The position numbers and the translations under genes were made by a program. A DNA stretch of 64,000 nt from DASPHG01 sp963748315 (GTDB lineage Bacteria > Actinomycetota > Thermoleophilia > Solirubrobacterales > Thermoleophilaceae): NCBI GenBank assembly GCA_963748315.1, contig CAVVIK010000010.1:124001-188000 (forward strand), in the 5' to 3' direction. The notes below the pieces were generated by a model. That model was given only the letters and a program-made list of their open reading frames with translations, made no database searches and was not told the DNA's origin. Positions 26,911 through 35,704 of this stretch are shown here, in pieces (the first letter of the stretch is position 1; every line of letters begins with the position of its first letter).

Positions 26911-27141
26911 ATGTACCGCGCATTCGGCTACGCCCACGCGGCCCTCTCCAGCGCGCTGCGCCGCGTCCGCGATGCGCACGGGCAGGGGACGGTCGAATAC
27001 GTCGCGCTGATCCTGCTGGTAGCGCTCGTGATGGCGGGAGTGGTGGCAGCGATGGATGGGTTCAAGACGGACGAGGGGCAGGCGCTCGGCGACGTGATCC
27101 TGTCGAAGATCAAGCAGGCGGTCCGGAAGGTGCAGTTCTGA
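26911..27141 (+). CDS. Flp/Tad-type pilin-like protein (class III signal)
   Basis: The 76-residue protein has a short basic leader followed by GQGTVEYVALILLVALVMAGVVAAM. This is the class III signal pattern (cleavage after G, Glu at +5 of the mature part, then a hydrophobic stretch) of Flp-type pilins. GGAGG lies five bases before ATG 26911. No prepilin peptidase, ATPase or other tad gene is in the window, so it is an orphan here. Confidence 0.7.
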   Translation: MYRAFGYAHAALSSALRRVRDAHGQGTVEYVALILLVALVMAGVVAAMDGFKTDEGQALGDVILSKIKQAVRKVQF

Positions 27142-27151
27142 CCGAGGCTCA

Positions 27152-27181
27152 CACGGCGCCCATGACAACATGGGCGCCGTG
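27152..27181 (+). terminator. Perfect 13-bp hairpin spanning the murI start
   Basis: The arms CACGGCGCCCATG (27152-27164) and CATGGGCGCCGTG (27169-27181) pair perfectly around ACAA. It follows the pilin stop by 10 bases and has no T tract. Its 3' arm contains ATG 27170, and its last three bases are an in-frame GTG (27179-27181). It could terminate the pilin message or hold the murI start closed. Confidence 0.55.
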
Positions 27182-28021
27182 CCAACCGCACACGCAGAGC
27201 TTCCGATCGCGGTATTCGACTCCGGCGTCGGCGGGCTGACCGTCCTGCACGAGTGCCTGGTCTCGCTTCCCCACGAGGACTTCGTCTACCTGGGGGACAC
27301 CGCGCGGTTTCCGTACGGGCCGCGCGGGCGGGAGGAGCTCGAGGAGTTCGCCCTCGAGCTGGCGCGAATCCTGCTCGCGGACGGCGCGAAGCTCCTCGTG
27401 GTCGCATGCAACTCCGCGACCGCTGCCGCGCTGCCGATCCTGCGGGCGGAGCTTGGCGGCGAGGTGGGCATCGTGTCTGTCATCGGCCCGGAGTCCCGGC
27501 TCGCAGCGCGCGCCACGCGCAGCGGTGAGGTCGGGCTGCTCGCCACCGAGGCAACGGTCGCGAGCGGCGCATACGAGGAGGCGCTCGCCGAGGCCAACCG
27601 CGACGCTCGCCTCCATCCCGTCGCGTGCCCCGAGCTCGCGCCGCTGATCCAGGCCGGGGGCGAGGTGGACGAGCGCGTCGTCCTGCAGGTGGAGGCGTAC
27701 TGCGACCCGCTCCGGGAAGCGGATGTCGACACCGTGATCCTCGGCTGCACGCACTACCCGCTCGTCAGGCCCATGCTCCAGCGCGGCCTCGGGCGCGGAG
27801 TCAAGATCGTCACCTCGGGCCAGGCAATCGCCGACGAGGTCGAGGTCGCGCTGCGTCAGCGCGGCCTCGAGCGCGACGAGGACCGTCGCGGCGAATACCG
27901 CTTCCTCTGCTCGGCCGATCCGGAGAGCTTCCGCGCCGTCGGCACGCGCTTCCTGCAGCTCCCGATGGGCGACGTCCGGCATGTCGACGTCGCGCCCCCG
28001 CCGAAGGCGGCCGCGGCATGA
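27170..28021 (+). CDS. murI: Glutamate racemase
   Basis: The 283-residue enzyme interconverts L- and D-glutamate for peptidoglycan. Both catalytic cysteines are present, in VVACNSATAAALP and LGCTHYPLVRP, along with AVFDSGVGGLTVL and YLGDTARFPYG. Two starts are possible in frame, ATG 27170 and GTG 27179; both lie in a strong hairpin, and the core begins only at about residue 11, so either works. The gene heads a tightly coupled set, murI-rph-rdgB-CDF, joined by ATGA/GTGA overlaps. Confidence 0.95.
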   Translation: MGAVPTAHAELPIAVFDSGVGGLTVLHECLVSLPHEDFVYLGDTARFPYGPRGREELEEFALELARILLADGAKLLVVACNSATAAALPILRAELGGEVGIVSVIGPESRLAARATRSGEVGLLATEATVASGAYEEALAEANRDARLHPVACPELAPLIQAGGEVDERVVLQVEAYCDPLREADVDTVILGCTHYPLVRPMLQRGLGRGVKIVTSGQAIADEVEVALRQRGLERDEDRRGEYRFLCSADPESFRAVGTRFLQLPMGDVRHVDVAPPPKAAAA

Positions 28022-28764
28022 GCGAGGCGCGCAACGATGGGCGGAGCCCCGACCAGCTCCGCCCGCTCACGATCGAGGCCGGGTTCATGCGCACGGCCAC
28101 CGGCTCCGCGCTGATCTCGATGGGCGGGACGCGCGTGATCTGCACCGCGTCGGTGGACGAGTCGGTGCCCAAGTGGATGGCCGGCCGGGGCCGCGGCTGG
28201 GTGACGGCGGAGTACGGGATGCTCCCGGCGTCCACGGGCGAGCGAAAGCAGCGCGACGTCTCGAAGGGCCGCGCCGACGGCCGCACGGTCGAGATCCAGC
28301 GGTTGATCGGGCGTTCCCTGCGCGGCGTGATCGACTTCGCGGGGCTCGGTGAGCGGACGGTATGGGTCGACTGCGACGTCCTCGAGGCCGACGGCGGCAC
28401 GCGCACGGCAGCCATCAGCGGCGGCTACGTCGCACTCCATCTCGCGCTCAGCAGGCTGGTGGAGGAGAAGAAGCTCGAGCGGCTGCCGCTGACCGGGTCT
28501 ATCGCCGCGGTTTCGTGCGGGATGGTCGACGGACGGGCTCTGCTCGACCTCGACTACTCGGAGGACTCGACGGCCGAGGTCGACGCCAACGTGGTGATGA
28601 CCGGCGACGGCGGCCTCGTCGAGGTGCAGGCCACGGCCGAGCGCACGCCTCTGTCGCGCGCGTCGCTCGACGAGCTGCTCGCGCTCGCGGCGGGCGGGAT
28701 CGAGCAGATCCGCGCCGCGCAGGCCGAGGTGGCCGGCGCGCTGCCGGACCCGCCGGCGGCGTGA
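28018..28764 (+). CDS. rph: Ribonuclease PH
   Basis: The 248-residue phosphorolytic 3'-5' exoribonuclease trims tRNA precursors. It shows GSALISMGGTRVICTASV, the phosphate-binding RGRGWVTAEYGMLP, QRLIGRSLRGVID and the catalytic region LLDLDYSEDSTAEVDANVV. Length and motif order are normal. ATG 28018 overlaps the murI stop as ATGA, and the 3' end overlaps rdgB as GTGA. The murI-rph-rdgB order is common in actinobacteria. Confidence 0.95.
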   Translation: MSEARNDGRSPDQLRPLTIEAGFMRTATGSALISMGGTRVICTASVDESVPKWMAGRGRGWVTAEYGMLPASTGERKQRDVSKGRADGRTVEIQRLIGRSLRGVIDFAGLGERTVWVDCDVLEADGGTRTAAISGGYVALHLALSRLVEEKKLERLPLTGSIAAVSCGMVDGRALLDLDYSEDSTAEVDANVVMTGDGGLVEVQATAERTPLSRASLDELLALAAGGIEQIRAAQAEVAGALPDPPAA

Positions 28765-29339
28765 GGCTCATCCTCGCCACCCGAAACGAGCACAAGCTGC
28801 GGGAGTTCCGCGTGCTGCTCGAGCCGCATGAGGTCGTCCCGTTGCCCGACGATGTGGACTTGCCACCCGAGACCGGCGAGACGTTCGAGGAGAACGCGCG
28901 CGCCAAGGCGGAGGCGGCGGCGGCCGAGACCGGTGGGGCCGCGATCGCAGACGACTCGGGCATCGAGGCCTTCGCTCTCGACGGCCGCCCCGGGGTGAGG
29001 TCCGCGCGCTACGCGGGTGACGGCGCGAGCGACGAGGAGAACCTGGCGAAGCTTCTGGCTGAGGTGCCGGACGAGGGCGACCGCCGGGTCGCCTACGTGT
29101 GCGCGCTGGCGTACGCCGAACCCGGCGCCGAGACGCGCGTGTTCACCGAGCGCTGCGAGGGCGAGCTCGCGCACGAGCCGCGCGGCGACGGCGGCTTCGG
29201 GTACGACCCCGCCTTCGTGCCCGTGGACACGGGCGACGGCCGCACGATGTCGGAGCTGAGCGTGGCCGAGAAGGACGCGATCAGCCATCGCGGCCGGGCA
29301 GCGCGGGCCTTCCTCGACTGGTTCGGAGACCGCAGATGA
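28761..29339 (+). CDS. rdgB: RdgB/HAM1 family XTP/dITP pyrophosphatase
   Basis: The 192-residue house-cleaning enzyme hydrolyses ITP, dITP and XTP to monophosphates. It begins LILATRNEHKLREF and has the metal site ETGETFEENARAKA, the DDSGIEAFALDGRPGVRSARYAG motif and GGFGYDPAFVP with a C-terminal SHRGRA. All key positions of the family are kept. GTG 28761 overlaps the rph stop. Confidence 0.95.
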   Translation: MRLILATRNEHKLREFRVLLEPHEVVPLPDDVDLPPETGETFEENARAKAEAAAAETGGAAIADDSGIEAFALDGRPGVRSARYAGDGASDEENLAKLLAEVPDEGDRRVAYVCALAYAEPGAETRVFTERCEGELAHEPRGDGGFGYDPAFVPVDTGDGRTMSELSVAEKDAISHRGRAARAFLDWFGDRR

Positions 29340-30244
29340 CGCGCGGGCCGGCAGGCGTGCTCAACCCGACGCCCCCGCGGAAGACGCGCGCGGCGGCGAT
29401 CTCGATCGCCTCGAACGCGACGCTGATCCTGCTGAAGATCGTGGCGGGCGCGATCACGGGGTCCATCGCCGTGATCACCGAGGCGATCCACTCCAGCATC
29501 GACCTGATGGCGTCGATCATCGCCTACTTCTCCGTCCGCAAGGCGGACGAGCCCCCGGACGAGTCCCACCCATACGGCCACCAGAAGGTCGAGAACGTCG
29601 CGGCCGGAATCGAAGGGATGCTGATCCTGGTCGGCGCCGGGATCATCATCTACGAGTCCGTTCGCCGGCTGATCGAGCACGCCGGCGTCGAGAACCTCGG
29701 CGTCGGCATCGCGGTGATCGGATTCTCCGTCGTCGCCAACGTCGTCGTCTCGGGTTACCTGTATCGCCAGGCGCGTCTTACGGATTCGCCGGCGCTGGAG
29801 GCGGATGCGGCGCACCTGCGCATGGACGCGTTCACCTCGGCGGGCGTGCTCGTCGCGCTGGTTCTGGTCGAGATCACGGGCGTCGAGGAGCTCGACGCGA
29901 TCACGGCGCTCATGGTGGCGATCGCGATCGTCTACGCCGGAGTGCAGATCCTCAGCCGCTCGAGCCGCGTGCTCGTCGACGAGGCGCTTCCGGAGCACGA
30001 GCTCGCCGCCGTGCGTTCGGCGATCGAGGAGTTCGGCCCCGAAGAGGTCGTCGGGTTCCACAAGCTGCGCGCCCGCAGCGCGGGGTCGCGCCGCTACGTC
30101 GACCTCCACGTCCAGTTCCGCGCGGGCACGACGCTCGAGCGCGCGCACGAGCTCGCGCACGAGCTCCAGCGGGCGATCCGCGGACGGCTCCGCGGCGCCG
30201 ATGTGCTGATCCATCTCGAGCCGGACCAGCGCCGGCGCGACTAG
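29336..30244 (+). CDS. Cation diffusion facilitator (CDF) transporter
   Basis: The 302-residue protein has six predicted membrane helices and a cytoplasmic C-terminal domain. Metal-site residues are visible: an S-x-x-D type site in HSSIDLMASIIAY and DAFTSAG in the fifth helix, preceded by HLRMD, with HPYGHQKVEN after helix 2. CDF proteins export Zn, Fe, Mn or Co using the proton gradient. The exact metal is not decided by these residues. ATG 29336 overlaps the rdgB stop as ATGA. Confidence 0.9.
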   Translation: MTRGPAGVLNPTPPRKTRAAAISIASNATLILLKIVAGAITGSIAVITEAIHSSIDLMASIIAYFSVRKADEPPDESHPYGHQKVENVAAGIEGMLILVGAGIIIYESVRRLIEHAGVENLGVGIAVIGFSVVANVVVSGYLYRQARLTDSPALEADAAHLRMDAFTSAGVLVALVLVEITGVEELDAITALMVAIAIVYAGVQILSRSSRVLVDEALPEHELAAVRSAIEEFGPEEVVGFHKLRARSAGSRRYVDLHVQFRAGTTLERAHELAHELQRAIRGRLRGADVLIHLEPDQRRRD

Positions 30245-30251
30245 CGGACCG

Positions 30252-30298
30252 CGCTGCCGCGATTAGCGATTGTCCTGCGATCACCAAGCACGGCAGCG
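30252..30298. terminator. Inverted repeat between convergent CDF and PhoX genes
   Basis: CGCTGCCG (30252-30259) and CGGCAGCG (30291-30298) are perfectly complementary across a 31-nt loop. A second short hairpin, CCCC-GGAA-GGGG, lies just after it (about 30301-30314). With two convergent genes ending here, a bidirectional terminator is likely, though T tracts are absent. Confidence 0.4.
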
Positions 30299-30315
30299 GC
30301 CCCCGGAAGGGGTCC

Positions 30316-31839
30316 CTACCCAGCGCCGTTGGTCCGGCTGAGAGAGACGCTGCGCACGATCCTCCGCCGGTTCCCGGCGCCGTCGATCGCGCGCACGACC
30401 AGTTCGGCGCTCGCCGCGTCCATCTCGCTCAGGCGCGCCGCCGCCTTCTTGCGCGCCTTCAGGCGCAGCGTCGTCCGCTCGCCGGCCTCGACCTTCGCCC
30501 GCTTGCGCGCGATCCGGCGCGGCCGCTCCCCGGGCAGGCGCAGCGTCGCCCTGACCCTGGACGGCTCGTCGGCGATCAGCTCGACCCGGATGCCTCGCCG
30601 GCGGAGCCGGCGGAACGTCGCCGCCTCGGGCGCCTCGACGCGGAGCGTGGGCTCCCGGAGATCGGCCCTCTCGCGCCGGAAAGGCCCCGTGACCTCGTAG
30701 AGCGCGCCGAACCCGAAGCTCCGCTGCGCCGAGAAGTACATCCGCGTGCCGGAGGGATCGAAGACCACACCCGTCACCTCGTTGCCGAACTCGGGCGAGG
30801 AGGTGTGCTGCGACCCGTCGAGCTGCAGGAACGGCGCGATCACTCGCCCGTCCGCGGAGAGGAGGCTGATGCGCAAAAGGCCCTCGTCCTCGCAGACGAA
30901 GATCTCGCCGCCTTCGGAGTGGGTGAGCTGGTCGACGTCGAACGCCGGCGACGCGCCCTCGATCTCCCCGTCCCAGAGGACCTCCATCGTCTCCGTGACC
31001 ACGTTGTAAGCGTGGATCCGCGAGTCGCTCGTCGTCGTGATGAAGGCGAACGGGTACTCGAAGAACAGGCCCTCGCCGCGCTTGAACTGGGTCATCTCCG
31101 GCACCTGCTTGCGCGTCGGCGCACTCGTCGCGTTCGGATCCGGAACCGGCGCCCAGGTGACCAGGCCGTTCGTGTCCACGATCGCGACCTCGAGCAGGCC
31201 GCTGCTCAGGTCCGGGTAGCTGTCCGGCGTGAACCGGTAGAAGCCGCTGTCTCCCTCGTCCTCCGTCTGGTAGACGCGCTGACCGATCGGATCGACGCAG
31301 GCCGCCTCGTGCGAGAACGTCCCGAGTGCCGGGAGCTCGACCGCGTCCTTCTGGCCGAAGATGTCGCAGTCCCACGTGTGGCCCTGGTCGTGCTCCTCGC
31401 ACGACAGCCAGGTGTTCCAGGGCGTCTCGCCGCCGGAGCAGTTGGTCTGGGTCCCGGAGAGGATCCAGTAGGCGTCGACGACCTGGGCGTCCTTGTCGAA
31501 CCGGATCGCGAACGCGCCGCCCTGTCCCGGCAGCGGATGCTCGGAGTTCACAGCCAGGATCCAGCCGCCGTCGGGCTGGGCGTAGGTGGCCGCGCCGTCC
31601 GGGAAGAGCGGCATCGGAAACGTCGTGCCGGTAACTGGGAGGTTGCCTCGCCCGATCAGGCGCGACTCGAACCCGCTCGGGAGCCGGAGGCCGTTCGCGT
31701 CCGCCGGCCCGAGGTCGCCGTAGGGGCTCGGGCCGGGCATGGCCTGGCGCGCAAAAGCGCCGCGGAGGAACGCTGGGTTGAAGCTGAGCGTTCCGGCCGC
31801 GACGGCGCCACTTCGGATGAAGTCCCTGCGATTCAGCAC
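30316..31839 (-). CDS. PhoX-like (DUF839) secreted protein
   Basis: The 507-residue protein starts with a Tat-type signal (NRRDFIRSGAVAAGTLS). The body follows the PhoX/DUF839 beta-propeller: LPVTGTTFPMPLFPDGAAT, GGETPWNTWLSCEEHD, LGTFSHEAACVDP, YQTEDEGDSGFYRFTPD and DPSGTRMYFSAQRS. PhoX enzymes are calcium- and iron-dependent alkaline phosphatases, but many DUF839 proteins have no proven activity. The last about 110 residues are a basic, Arg-rich beta domain absent from PhoX proper. It is likely exported folded. Confidence 0.82.
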   Translation of the reverse strand: MLNRRDFIRSGAVAAGTLSFNPAFLRGAFARQAMPGPSPYGDLGPADANGLRLPSGFESRLIGRGNLPVTGTTFPMPLFPDGAATYAQPDGGWILAVNSEHPLPGQGGAFAIRFDKDAQVVDAYWILSGTQTNCSGGETPWNTWLSCEEHDQGHTWDCDIFGQKDAVELPALGTFSHEAACVDPIGQRVYQTEDEGDSGFYRFTPDSYPDLSSGLLEVAIVDTNGLVTWAPVPDPNATSAPTRKQVPEMTQFKRGEGLFFEYPFAFITTTSDSRIHAYNVVTETMEVLWDGEIEGASPAFDVDQLTHSEGGEIFVCEDEGLLRISLLSADGRVIAPFLQLDGSQHTSSPEFGNEVTGVVFDPSGTRMYFSAQRSFGFGALYEVTGPFRRERADLREPTLRVEAPEAATFRRLRRRGIRVELIADEPSRVRATLRLPGERPRRIARKRAKVEAGERTTLRLKARKKAAARLSEMDAASAELVVRAIDGAGNRRRIVRSVSLSRTNGAG

Positions 31840-31885
31840 CGGGCGATCAAACAGAGCCGCGGAAGCCTAGGTTGTAAAGAAACCG

Positions 31886-32026
31886 TTAGCGCAGGTTGAC
31901 CGCGGCGGCCGCGCCCACCGCCAGCAGCACTCCGAAGTACCCGACGTAGCCCTCGACCAGCAACAGGACGGCCGCGATCAGGCACAGGCCGACGGTCACG
32001 AGCCACGAGATTCGCGGAAGGGACAC
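31886..32026 (-). CDS. Small two-helix membrane protein (46 aa)
   Basis: A 47-codon frame from GTG 32026 to TAA 31886 encodes a highly hydrophobic product. It starts VSLPRISWLVTVG, continues LIAAVLLLVEGYVGYFGVLL and ends AVNLR, and could form two short membrane helices. It sits between PhoX and the divergent gene at 32036. It resembles no family I know; strand, composition and the neat fit between neighbours are the only evidence. Confidence 0.45.
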   Translation of the reverse strand: MSLPRISWLVTVGLCLIAAVLLLVEGYVGYFGVLLAVGAAAAVNLR

Positions 32027-32035
32027 GCGAGTATT

Positions 32036-32373
32036 GTGGCCGCATTCCGGACGCGACCCTTACTCCCGACCGCGCGGCGGATTTCGTCGAGGGCCTCTCG
32101 ACCGATTTGCGGGCATGCGTGCTGCTCGACGCGGACGGCCGGCTCGTGTCGGTGGACGCCGCGCACGCGGGTGACGGAGAGACCCTCGCCGAGCTCACTG
32201 CGGAGCTGCTGGAGCGCGCAAGGACGGACCAGGTGGAGGTCTCGACCGGCGCCGGGATCGTCTACGCGCTCCGCTCCGGCGGATGGACGCTCGCGGTGGT
32301 CGCGGGGCGGTTCGCGCTCTCCTCGCTCGTCTTCTTCGACATGCGCCAGGCGCTGGCGGAGCTCGCGCGGTGA
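32036..32373 (+). CDS. Small roadblock/LC7-like protein, start region probably frame broken
   Basis: From TTG 32107 an 88-residue frame is clear (CVLLDADGRLVSVDAA...VYALRSGGWTLAVVAG...FFDMRQALAELAR). This alternation of strands and helices resembles the roadblock/LC7 domain of GTPase-associated proteins. The same frame stays protein-like upstream (IPDATLTPDRAADFVEGLS) but has no start codon. GTG 32036 (VAA) would join it if one or four bases were restored near 32043. The stop overlaps the next gene as GTGA. Family and start are both tentative. Confidence 0.5.
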
Positions 32374-32579
32374 AGGAGCGCAAGGGACCGCTCGGCCGGG
32401 TCGGCGACATCGCCGAGACGCTCGCCGCCGGAGCCAAGCGCAGGCAGCAGGCGCGAGAGCCGCGCGTCCTGCTCTATGACGAAGCCGGCGAGCCGCGGGT
32501 AGTACAGCCGGGGATGAAGGGACGCGACGAACTCGTAGAGATCGCCGAGCGCATGGTGAGCCTCGTGGACAAGCCGTGA
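32370..32579 (+). CDS. Small hypothetical protein (69 aa)
   Basis: GTG 32370 overlaps the upstream stop, and the frame ends at TGA 32579, which itself overlaps the tldD start. The product is basic in its first half (VKERKGPLGRVGDIAETLAAG, KRRQQAREP) and acidic in the second half. No known family is recognised. Double coupling to its neighbours argues that it is real and functionally tied to tldD or the roadblock-like protein. Confidence 0.6.
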   Translation: MKERKGPLGRVGDIAETLAAGAKRRQQAREPRVLLYDEAGEPRVVQPGMKGRDELVEIAERMVSLVDKP

Positions 32580-33959
32580 CGACTGCTGGCGCCCGAGCTC
32601 GCCCACTCGGCGCTGAGCCGGGCGCTCGCGCGCGGCGGCGACTGGGCGGAGATCTACGCCGAGGAGCGCACCGGATTCGCGGTCTCGCTCGACGACCGTC
32701 GCGTCGAGCGGCCCCAGAGCGGCCGCGAGGTCGGCGCATCGATCCGGGTGGTCAAGGGCGACCAGACCTACTTCGGGCACGTCGACGGCCTGGCCGAGCC
32801 TGACCTGCTCGCGCTCGCCGACTCCGTGTCGCAGGCGCTCCGCCAGGAGGCGACGAACGCGGTCGCGCCGCCGGCGCTGCACTCGCGCCCGGCGTACGAG
32901 GTCCGTGAGCGCCCGGAAGACGTGCCGGCCGGGCGCAAGGTCGAGCTGCTGCGCCTCTGCGACGAGACCGCGCGCGCCGCGGGTGCCGAGATCGCGCAGG
33001 TGAGTGCGAACTACGCCGAGGGCAGGCGCATCGTCGCGATCTTCAACTCCGGTGGCTTCGCGGCAGGCGACGACCGCACGCGCGTGCGGCTCGGCGTACA
33101 GGTCGTGGCCAAGCGCGACGACCGCGTCGAAACCGGCCACGAGACGCGTGGCGGCCATGCCGGCTTCGAGATCGTCTCCGACCGGCCGGAGGCGATCGCC
33201 GAGGCTGCGGCGCGGAAGGCGCTCACCGCGCTCGACGCGGTCGACGCTCCGGCGGGCCGGATGCCCGTGGTGGTCGGAAACGGGTTCGGTGGCGTGCTGT
33301 TACACGAGGCGATCGGACACGGCCTCGAGGCAGACGCGGTGCAGAAGGACGCAAGCGTGTACGCCGGCCGCGTGGGCGACAAGCTGGCCGAGGAGTTCGT
33401 CGTTGCCTACGACGACGGCCGGCTGCCGGGCGCGTGGGGGAGCGATGCGGTAGACGACGAGGGCACGCCGACGCAGCGAACGACGATCCTCGAGGGCGGG
33501 AAGCTCACGTCGTATCTCTACGACAGCCTGCGCGCGCACAAGGGGAAGGCGCTGTCGACCGGCAACGGACGGCGCGAGTCCTTCCGGCACTTGCCGCTGC
33601 CGCGCATGACGAACACCTACTTCGCTCCCGGCGATGCGACTCCGGAAGACCTGATCGCGGGCACCGAGCGCGGGCTGTACGCGGTCTCGTTCGGCGGCGG
33701 ACAGGTCGAGCCCGCGACTGGGGACTTCGTCTTCGGCATCTCCGAGGGCTACCTGATCGAGGGCGGCAAGGTGACCGCGCCGGTGCGCGGCGCGACGCTG
33801 ATTGGGAACGGACCGGAGGCGCTCGCCGCGGTGGACGGGATCGCGGGCGACCTCGACATCGCGACCGGCTTCTGCGGAAAGGGCGGGCAGCGCGTGCCCG
33901 CCGGCGTGGGCCAGCCCCACGTACGGATCAAGGCGCTCACCGTCGGAGGGACGGGGTGA
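32576..33959 (+). CDS. tldD: TldD metalloprotease subunit, frame broken at the N-terminus
   Basis: The product (about 461 residues) has the TldD zinc motif HEAIGHGLEAD and the LAEEFVVAYDDG and NGRRESFRHLPLPRMTNTYF regions, ending GTGG. The N-terminal part LLAPELAHSALSRAL lies in the main frame without a start codon. GTG 32576 joins it if one GC is restored near 32582-32584, giving VTTLLAPEL. TldD and TldE form a heterodimeric peptidase that clears unfolded peptides and matures some modified peptides. pmbA follows with a GTGA overlap. Confidence 0.9.
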
Positions 33960-35304
33960 CGCTCGAAGAGGCGGCGGCGGCCGCGCTCTCCGCCGCGGAG
34001 GCCGTCGGCGCAACCGACGCCGAGGCGTGGGCCGAGGAGCGCCAGGGGCTGGAGGTGCGCGTCTACAAGCAGGCGGTCGAGTCGCTGACCGATGCCGGCG
34101 GCCGCGGGCTCGGCCTGCGGGTGTTCGTGGACGGTCGGACCGGTTACGCGTACGGGACCGACCTGTCCGACGCCGGCGTACGCGCGCTCGCCGAGAGCGC
34201 TCACGCCGGCGCGGCAGCGGCCGACGCCGACGAGTACGACGGGCTGCCGGACTCGTTCGGCTCCACGTCGGTGGACGGGCTCTCCTCGGACGCGATGGCG
34301 GACTGGACCACCGAGCGCAAAATCGAACTGGCGACCGCGATCGACGCGGCGGCGCGGGCGCACGAGGGCGTGACGCAGGTGGAGCAGACGGTCTACGCCG
34401 ACTCGAGCGGACGGGTCGCACTCGCCAACAGCCGCGGCTTCACGTCGGCCTACGAAGCGAGCTCGGCCTGGGCGTACTCGTCTGCGTTCGCCGGCACCGG
34501 GGCCGACCTGATGACGGGGTTCGGCGTCGGGCTGGCGCGCGAGCCCGGCGGTCTGGACGCCGATGCGATCGGCGGCGAGGCTGCCGAGCGGGCGCTCGCG
34601 CTCGTCGGTGCCCGCCAGCCGGAGAGCCGCCGCTGCCCGGTCGTCCTGGATGCATTCGTCGCCGCGAGCTTCGCCGGCTTCATCGGCGGCATGCTGTCGG
34701 CGGACGCCGTCCAGCGTGGCCGCTCGCTGTTCGCCGGCAAGCTCGGCGAGGAGGTGGCGGCACCGCAGCTGCGGCTGGCCGACGACGCGACCGACCCCGG
34801 GGGTCTCGCCAGCTCGCCGTTCGACGGCGAGGGGTCGCCGACGCGCCGCAACGCGCTCATTGAGGACGGCCGCGTCGCCACATATCTCTATGACGCGCGC
34901 ACGGCGCGCAAGGACGGCGGCGAGACGACGGCAAGCGCCACGCGCTCGTCCTACCGGTCGGCACCGTCGGTCGGCACGTCGAACCTCGTGATCGAGCCGG
35001 GCGACGCCACGCTCGACGAGCTCGTCGCGGAGGCTGGGGAGGGCCTGCTCGTGACCGATGTCGCGGGGCTTCATTCCGGCGTGAACCCCGTGTCGGGGAC
35101 CTTCTCCGTGGGCGCGAGCGGGCGGCTGATCGAGGGCGGTGAGATGGGTCGCGCCGGTGCGCGAGATCACGATCGCCAGCGACCTCGTCTCGATGCTGAA
35201 GGCGGTCCGGCGCGGTGGGCTCGGAGGCGCGCTGGGTGCCCTTCGGGGGCAGCGTGAAGGCGGCTCCGCTCCTGCTCGAGCAGATGTCCGTGGGCGGGTC
35301 CTAG
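33956..35304 (+). CDS. pmbA: TldE/PmbA peptidase subunit, two frame breaks near the 3' end
   Basis: GTG 33956 starts a PmbA-type protein (VTLEEAAAAALSAAEAVGATDAEAWAEER). It lacks the zinc HExxxH of TldD, as expected, and shows GFIGGMLSADAVQRGRSLFAGKLGE and GLHSGVNPVSGTFSVGASG. The ending is split: a break at 35148-35151 leads to VAPVREITIASDLVSMLKAV, and a break at 35210-35215 leads to VGSEARWVPFGGSVKAAPLLLEQ, closing at TAG 35302-35304. One GC at each spot restores the normal PmbA C-terminus. It acts with TldD. Confidence 0.88.
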
Positions 35305-35422
35305 GGCCCAATCAGCCCGCTAGGTGCGCCAATTTCCGCTCCACCAGCGGAAAAACGGGCTTCCGTCGTCCGAAACCGTTGTTAGCTTCGAATCCTCCTA
35401 CAACCCCGTCAAGGAGGAGAAG

Positions 35423-35704
35423 GTGACGAAGTCCGAATTCGTTGATCAGGTCGCGTCGGAGTCCGGCCTGGGGAAGGGCGAAGCCAACAAAGCCGTCGAG
35501 GCTGCCCTTCAGGTGATCGAGGACACGCTGAAGCGCGGCGGTGAGATCAACATCACCGGCTTCGGCAAGTTCTCCGTAGCCGAGCGCGGCGCCCGTCAGG
35601 GTGTGAACCCGCAGACAGGCGAGCGGATCCAGATCGCGGCCAGCAAGGTTCCGAAGTTCAGCGCAGGCTCGGCTCTGAAGAAGAGCATCAAGGAAACCGC
35701 CTGA
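35423..35704 (+). CDS. hup: HU-family DNA-binding protein
   Basis: The 93-residue nucleoid protein starts at GTG 35423 with an AAGGAGG ribosome site at 35411-35417. It has the HU fold: TKSEFVDQVASESGLGKGEANKAVEA, then GEINITGFGKFSVAERGARQGVNPQTGE, then the DNA-clamping arm and KFSAGSALKKSIK. Length is normal for HU without the long basic tail of mycobacterial HU. The leader from 35305 is about 118 bp. The stop overlaps the presumed pyrF start as CTGA. Confidence 0.95.
   Translation: MTKSEFVDQVASESGLGKGEANKAVEAALQVIEDTLKRGGEINITGFGKFSVAERGARQGVNPQTGERIQIAASKVPKFSAGSALKKSIKETA

Noticed and set aside
30245..30315. Possible tRNA between the CDF and PhoX genes
   Set aside because: The 71-bp gap contains an 8-bp inverted repeat and a CCCC/GGGG hairpin, but no T-loop or anticodon-arm pattern.
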